This document shows, piece after piece, positions 28,221 to 33,517 of a DNA stretch of 33,517 nucleotides. Below the pieces are notes generated by a model. The model saw nothing but the letters and a program-made list of their open reading frames with translations, ran no database searches and was not told the origin of the DNA. Positions within the stretch are counted from its first letter, which is position 1, and each line of letters opens with the position of its first letter. The DNA comes from Amylostereum areolatum (lineage: Eukaryota; Basidiomycota; Agaricomycetes; Russulales; Stereaceae). The translations under genes were made by a program, and so were the position numbers. The stretch lies in contig SAXG01000159.1 of assembly GCA_012932865.1 (NCBI GenBank), forward strand, positions 1 to 33,517, read 5' to 3'.

Positions 28221-31200
28221 AACACCCCCCAGTCATGTCGTCTGGTGGAGGCAAAGGACTTTTGGTATCATCGTCGAATCGTTTCGCTGTATTATCATCT
28301 ATGCATACCTGTGAGCAATTGTACCCCTTGTGCTTGTATCTGTCTACCGTCACCAAGAACAGGCAAACACCATCGATCACGCTCAAGGTCAAGCTGATCG
28401 GACAATTTACCAAAAGAGAAATTGATGCAGACACGCTGCTTGATAGCGGCGCAGAAGGAATTATCCTGAACCGAAGCTTTGTTGAACGCAAGAAGCTTAC
28501 TACAAGAAAACTAGAAAACCCGTTCCCCGTGCGTAACGTGGACGGCACCGAGAACATCATAGGCTGGGTACGCGACACAACCACCCAGTGGATCCGGATA
28601 TACTCGCAAGATTCAAAGGCATACCATGAGGAAGAAGCTGAGTTCTTCATCACCGACATTGGCGATCATGACATGATCCTTGGAACAGACTGGCTTGACA
28701 AGCACAACCCCACCATAGATTGGCAACGAGACCGTGTTGACATGCTCCGCTGCCCTCCCTCATGCACTCTGTCCGAACCTCCTGTGACAAACCTCGCAAC
28801 CAAGCCACAGAAACCATCATCGGTCCAATCACAGTGTAAGGTTGAAGCGGGTAAAGCCCCGAGGACACCTCTCGTTCTGGACGATCCCTTCCCGGAGCCA
28901 ACATATGTCTCCTGGACCCCGATCCCCACTTATGTCATTCCTGCGCGCAGAGTCAAAGGTGTTCACGTTTGCACGGTCCATCGCTCCCCTCTACCTGCGC
29001 GACTCTTCACTGAAGATGATGATGAGCGGCCCACAGTGTTCCGAGACTGGGAGATCAATGGACTACGCCATGCTGGAATCCTCCCCAAAACCGACGGTCT
29101 TAATCCAGAAGCAGTACCCATCCGCGCGGGCTTCACAAAAGCGCAGGAGCTTGCAGAGCATTTAAAGGAGAACGCACGCCCGCAAACCTTCGAAGACCTA
29201 GTTCCCCCTCCGTACCGCGACTTTGCGCCTGTATTTGACAAGAAGACCTCCGAGCAACTTCCTGACCGATGACCATGGGACCATGCTATCGATATGAAAG
29301 ACGGCTTTGAACCCAGACCGTGCAAGGTCTACCCTCTCTCACCTTCCGAGCAGATCAAACTTGACACCTTCCTCGATGACCACCTGAAGAAGGGCTCTAT
29401 CCGCCCATCAAAGTCACCTCAGGCGAGTCCATTCTTCTTTGTGAAGAAAAAGGATGGAAAGCTGTGTCCCGTACAGGACTATCGAGAATTAAACAAGGGC
29501 ACTGTCAAGAATGAACACCCCTTGCCACTGATCTCTGAAATCGTCGACCGCCTCAAAGGTGCAAAGATCTTCTCAAAGATGGATGTTCGCTGGGGCTACA
29601 ACAACGTCCGCATCAAGGAAGGCGATGAGTGGAAGGCTGCGTTCAAGACAAATTGCGGTCTCTTTGAACCTACAGTGATGTTTTTCGGACTTATGAACTC
29701 CCCTGCGACGTTTCAGGCAATGATGAATGAACTGTTCAAGGATCTCATCGACTCAGGCAAGGTCATCATTTACATGGATGACATCCTGGTGTTCACTCGT
29801 ACCATGGACGAGCACCGCGCCATAGTACGGCAAGTTCTGCAACATTTGCAAGACAATGACCTCTTCCTCAAACCGGAGAAATGCATCTTTGAGCAAGACT
29901 CCATTGAATACCTCGGACTCATCATCTTACACGACAAGATTGCTATGGACCCCGTCAAGGTAGCAGGTATTCAGGACTGGCCAACACCACGAATGGTCAA
30001 AGACGTGCAATCCTTCCTCGGCTTTGGCAACTTCTACCGACATTTTATCAAGGACTTCTCCAAGGTTGCACGACCCCTATTCAACCTGACGAAGAAGGAC
30101 TGCACATGGGACTGGTCAACGGACTGCCAAACTGCATTTGACGCGCTAAAAGCTGTGTTTACTTCCTCCCCCGTCCTGGTCATGCCTGACCCGAAGAAAC
30201 CTTACCTTGTTGAAGTCGACGCCTCAGACTTTGCTACCGGAGGTATACTCTCGCAGAAAAGCGACGACGGCCACTGGCATCTGGTGGCGTATCTGTCCAA
30301 GGCCCTATCGGAACCGGAACGCAACTACGACATCTACGACAAGGAGCTACTCGCGATCATCCACGCGCTCAAAGCCTGGCGCCACTACCTTGAAGGCGCC
30401 CCTGACACCGTTGAAATCTGGACGGATCACAAGAACCTGGAGCACTTCAAGACGGCGCAGAAGCTGAGCCGCCAACAGGCACGTTGGGCTCTGCTCCTCA
30501 CTCGATTTGACTTTTTGCTCGTTCACAAACCAGGAATATCCCATCGCCCGGATCCAATGTCTCGACGACCCGATCACAAGTATGGCGTTGAAAACGACAA
30601 CAAGGAGCGTGTCTTGCTCGACCCCAAGTACTTCCAGGTACGCGCAACAAGGCCAGGAGCAGTAACCTCCCTCGGCGATGTTGAACTCCGACGACGTATC
30701 CGCGACTGCAAAACCAAGGACATCGAGGTCGTTCAAGCCCTGGACGCCATCTTACGAAACAGACCACGTACGCTTGTCAAGAACCTCCAGGAATGGAACT
30801 ACAAAGAAGGCCTAGTCCTGTTCAGGGGAAAGGTATATGTCCCTGCAGATGACGAGTTGCGACGCGACATCGTCAAAATGTACCACGAATCACCCCTGGC
30901 TGGACACCCTGGCCGCTTCAAGACCTACAAACTCGTGAGTCGTGAATACTGGTGGCCTGGCATGTCTGTCTTTGTTCGCAACTTTGTAGCAGGATGCGCA
31001 ACCTGCCAGTCGACGAAGACGCAGAGCAGTTGACCCCACATCGACATGATCCCGAACAAAGTACCTGATCGACCATTTAGCGTCATCTCTACCGACTTCA
31101 TCGTCGAACTCCCTGACTGCGAAGGCTATAACACCATCAATGTCGTGGTTGATCGCCTCACCAAGATGGTGGTTATCACCCCATGTACGACCAAGATCAC

Positions 31201-31897
31201 CAGTGACGGCACGGCCGACATCCTTTTCGACAAGGTGTATCGACACTACGGCCTAGCAGACAAGATCATCTCGGACTGAGGACCCCAATTTGCTGGACAG
31301 GTGATGCACATGCTCAACGAGAAGCTTGAGATCAAGTCTGCCCTCAGTACGGCATACCACCACAGACGGACGGCCAAACCAAACGTGAGAACCAGAACCT
31401 CAAACAGTTCCTGCGAGTGTTCTGTAGCTACCGCCAAGACGACTGGGTAAAGTGGCTACCTTTCTTCGAGTTTCTCACAACTCTTGCACCCATGCAGCCA
31501 CTGGAAAGGCCCCCTTGAAGTCCTCTACGGCTTCCTCCCCAAATATACCCAGTCCGTGAACCCATCCTCAAAAGTCCCTGCAGTTGAAGAACACCTCCGT
31601 CAACTCGAAGAAGTCCGACAGGAGATCAAGGCCAGCCTCACCCTCGCATCCGACTTGATGAAGCACTACAATGGCAACACGATCAGCAAATCGACAATGT
31701 TCGCCGTCGGAGACAAGGTCTGGCTCGAAGGCAAGAACCTGAAGACAACGAGGCCGAAAGCTAAGCTCGCTGCCAAACGATTCGGACCCTTCGAGATCAT
31801 TGACGTCGTTAGCCCAGTTAGAACTACCCGCCTGAAGCTGCCAAGACATGGAGAATCCACCCAGTCTTCCATGCTTCGCTGCTCACCGCGTACAAGG
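28217..31897 (+). pseudogene. Element B: Pol (protease, RT, RNase H, integrase), interrupted
   Basis: One frame carries protease (TLLDSGAEGIILN, catalytic DSGA at 28442-28453), reverse transcriptase (KKKDGKLCPVQDYRELN, then KVIIYMDDILVF with YMDD at 29771-29782), RNase H (YLVEVDASDFATGGIL, YDIYDKELLAIIHALKAWRH, VEIWTDHKNLE) and the integrase zinc region (HESPLAGHPG..., CATCQSTK). In-frame TGA codons lie at 29270-29272, 31031-31033 and 31277-31279; the last replaces the Arg of SDRGPQF. The first catalytic Asp of integrase is in STDFIVELP. A 1-bp deletion near 31363 breaks STAYH, and further 1-bp deletions lie near 31460, 31513 and 31850. At the position of the catalytic Glu in TDGQTER there is Lys. 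The GPF module, AKRFGPFEIIDVVSPV, is still readable. Confidence 0.85.
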
Positions 31898-32209
31898 TGT
31901 CATGGTTTGCCCTTTTGTTCCGCTTTTTTCCTTGCCTTCTCGCGCTATCTGATCCCACACCTGTGGATCAATCCCCTTTGATGGCATCGCTGATCTGCCC
32001 CTTGGTCTGTGCACATCCCCTCCCTAGTATATATATAGCTGGCCTGCATGTATCTAGTTCCTTAGTCTTTCCTCCTAGTCCTTACCGGCTTAGAGTGCAA
32101 TGTAATGTTTCTCTCCCTTGTTCCCTGATTCCCCCCTTTCCCTGAGCCACTGCCTGTGTTGCGACTTAGAAGGCTATTGGATGCATTCCTTAGTCGGTCG
32201 TTCTGGACA
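31898..32209 (+). repeat. Solo LTR of a different element, nested in element B
   Basis: The 312 bases begin TGTCATGG and end TGGACA. They are flanked by perfect 5 bp direct repeats, CAAGG at 31893-31897 and 32210-32214. Removing them rejoins the integrase tail (FHASLLTAYK) to the following ETTA...PPPDLINDEEEY chromodomain leader. An alternating TATATATATA tract lies at 32028-32037. It does not resemble the LTRs of elements A or B beyond the terminal bases. It is best explained as what remains after recombination between two LTRs. Confidence 0.85.
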
Positions 32210-32214
32210 CAAGG

Positions 32215-32546
32215 AGACAACGGCGGCATGGTCCGAACTATAAACAACCGCCACCCGACCTTATCAATGACGAAGAAGAATACAGTGTTGAAGACAATCA
32301 TCGATTCGAAGCCGACCTGCAACAAGAAAGGCATTCAATACCTCGTCAAGTGGGCAGGCTATCATGACCTCCGAGAATACCTGGCTCCCTCGCTCCTCGC
32401 TCTCAAAGGTCACCAACATGATTGATGCCTTTCACAAGCGCCATCCAAATGCGCCCCACCCTGTGTGTTCCCTCGGCATCTCCTTCGATGATTTTCTCGC
32501 ATCCACCCTTGCAGATGACATCGCGCTCCAGGCAAAAGCGCGTCTT
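32215..32546 (+). pseudogene. Element B: chromodomain region, frameshifted
   Basis: After the solo LTR the pol tail resumes with PPPDLINDEEEYSVE. The chromodomain follows in a shifted frame: IIDSKPTCNKKGIQYLVKWA with the expected LVKWAGY motif, then in another frame TWLPRSSLSKVTNMIDAFHK. The tail ends with ADDIALQAKARLKGG, whose last codons overlap the polypurine tract. At least two 1-bp changes break it. Chromodomain identity is clear from KWAGY and the W/L pattern after it. Confidence 0.7.
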
Positions 32547-32559
32547 AAAGGGGGGGTGA
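32547..32559 (+). promoter_or_regulatory. Polypurine tract of element B
   Basis: AAAGGGGGGGTGA-type sequence directly precedes TGTCA of the 3' LTR, the normal position for plus-strand priming. Confidence 0.8.
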
Positions 32560-32991
32560 TGTCACGGATCACTCCTTTTCTCTCATCGTTTGCAGACCTT
32601 GTACACGCGACACGTCATGGCATATGACTTTCCTCCGCATCACATGCTCTGACGACATCACTGCCCGGGACTTCCAAGCGGAACTCCGTCCCCTTATCTA
32701 TGACATCATCATCGCTCCGGACTTCCGTCTCCACCCCATGACTCCTTTCTATTGTCTCCCCCTGCTCGCACCACTATTGCATCGCTCACATCACAACCAT
32801 CGCTTCACTTGTATATAAGGACAGTGGTTTCTCTTACCTTTCCCTTAGACTGTCCATCTCGTCATACAGTACTGTAGCTCGCGTTGCACTAACCCTAGAC
32901 CCGGCACTCTCAAATCCATTTGTTTCCCTCGTCCTCCCATTGTCGCGATTAGGCGGTTTCTTCGTCAGTCTCATAACTGCTTTTCTTGACA
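32560..32991 (+). repeat. 3' LTR of element B (432 bp)
   Basis: It begins TGTCACGGATC and ends TTCTTGACA. It aligns with the 5' LTR over its full length and differs by scattered substitutions and indels, including an extra ATC near 32710. The TATATAAGG box is at 32812-32820. Confidence 0.9.
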
Positions 32992-33231
32992 GAGTAAGTG
33001 AAGATTATAAACATCCATTTGCTTGCTTATATAAACACACTTATCAAAACTTTGTAATGCTTAAACAAATATATTAATCCATGAAGTAAAGTATAAAGTA
33101 TTATTACATAATCAAAGTTAAGAAAGAACAAATCCCAACACAGCCAAAACAAGAAGGCATGACTGAAAAGAATGAGATCAGCAAGATGGACACAAGCAAG
33201 ATATGATGATCGACTCACCAGCTCCGGCTCT
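32992..33231. other. AT-rich flank of element B
   Basis: The sequence after the 3' LTR is AT-rich with no protein-like frame. Nothing recognisable was seen. Confidence 0.5.
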
Positions 33232-33465
33232 CCAAAGCTCCCGGATGTAGTCCTAAAGAACATGCTAGAACAGTCAGCCAGCGGACGGCACGAACTCAGA
33301 TAAGCGACGCACCTGATGCCGTAGACATAAATGGAAAAGCGCCCTAAACGCGCACAATTGGAAGGCCCGGGAGCGAGAGGAAACACAAAGACAATGCGCC
33401 AGAAGGTGGCGCGAGCTCGGCAGATGGGTGAAGCGTAGGAAGCAGTAGGTAAGAGGCAAGGGCAT
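33204..33465 (-). CDS. Weak minus-strand exon pair, hypothetical
   Basis: On the minus strand an ATG at 33463-33465 begins a frame (MPLPLTYCFLRFTHLPSS) that can be spliced at GTGCGTCG (near 33311) to an acceptor CTTTAG (near 33253). A second exon then reads about 35 bases to GAGCTG followed by GTGAGTCG near 33225. The three splice signals are good matches, but the encoded protein is short, Arg/Leu/Ser-rich and unrecognised, and the gene would leave the window on neither side as a known family. It may be the 5' end of a small gene or chance. Confidence 0.2.
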
Positions 33466-33517
33466 GATGAAGGGAAGAAACGGAGAGGAGGTGAGGACAG
33501 GAAAGGAAACGGGGGGA

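Larger units (their letters stand above)
25576..32991 (+). mobile_element. Ty3/gypsy chromovirus element B, two LTRs, inactive
   Basis: The element is 7.4 kb with LTRs at both ends in the same orientation, a primer-binding site, gag, a protease-RT-RNase H-integrase frame, a chromodomain and a polypurine tract. LTR termini are TGTCA and TGACA. The two LTRs are roughly 90% identical by eye, with several small indels, so the insertion is not recent. No 5 bp target duplication is seen: CCAAG precedes and GAGTA follows. Pol has three in-frame TGA codons and several 1-bp deletions. A solo LTR of another family is inserted at 31898-32209. Confidence 0.9.

Overview
The window looks like a transposon-rich accessory region of a basidiomycete (probably Agaricomycete) fungus. 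The reasons are genes with many 50-60 bp introns bearing GTANGT/CAG-type borders, chromodomain-bearing Ty3/gypsy retroelements, a Plavaka/Tnp2-type DNA transposase of the kind common in mushrooms, and SNF2 helicase genes of a fungal RAD16/ULS1-like type. No tRNA, rRNA or bacterial-type feature was seen. All calls are from reading the sequence; nothing was searched in a database.

Layout. Positions 1-5951 are the 3' part of Ty3/gypsy element A: a badly broken pol (RT tail, RNase H, integrase), a readable chromodomain, then about 3.1 kb of open reading frames between the chromodomain and the polypurine tract, then a 538 bp LTR (5414-5951). This post-integrase block encodes a CCHC zinc-knuckle protein, an overlapping second long frame, a small basic protein and one or two hydrophobic polypeptides, and it is the most unusual thing here. 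A 10-bp-period minisatellite follows to about 6450.

Positions 6540-12986 carry minus-strand, intron-containing genes: a SUN-domain (Sad1/UNC84-like) pseudogene, a multi-exon hypothetical gene that appears to belong to a family expanded in basidiomycetes, and a coiled-coil plus Pro/Ser-rich hypothetical gene. A divergent plus-strand hypothetical gene starts at 13251 and runs into a C/T-rich low-complexity block (14400-15120).

Positions 15476-25535 hold two paralogous SNF2 helicase genes on the plus strand with the same intron positions. The first lacks its N-terminal half and has stops. Between them lies a Plavaka/Tnp2-type transposase pseudogene (18208-22345). Positions 25576-32991 are Ty3/gypsy element B with two LTRs (423 and 432 bp), a primer-binding site, gag, a single-frame protease-RT-RNase H-integrase interrupted by TGA codons and 1-bp indels, and a chromodomain. 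A 312 bp solo LTR with a perfect 5 bp target duplication (CAAGG) sits inside element B. The last 0.5 kb is AT-rich flank followed by a weak minus-strand exon candidate.

A common theme is decay: most identifiable stops in the transposase, helicases, SUN gene and element B pol can be explained by G:C to A:T changes (CGA to TGA, TGG to TAG, CAA to TAA). This suggests that cytosine-methylation or RIP-like mutation has acted across the region.
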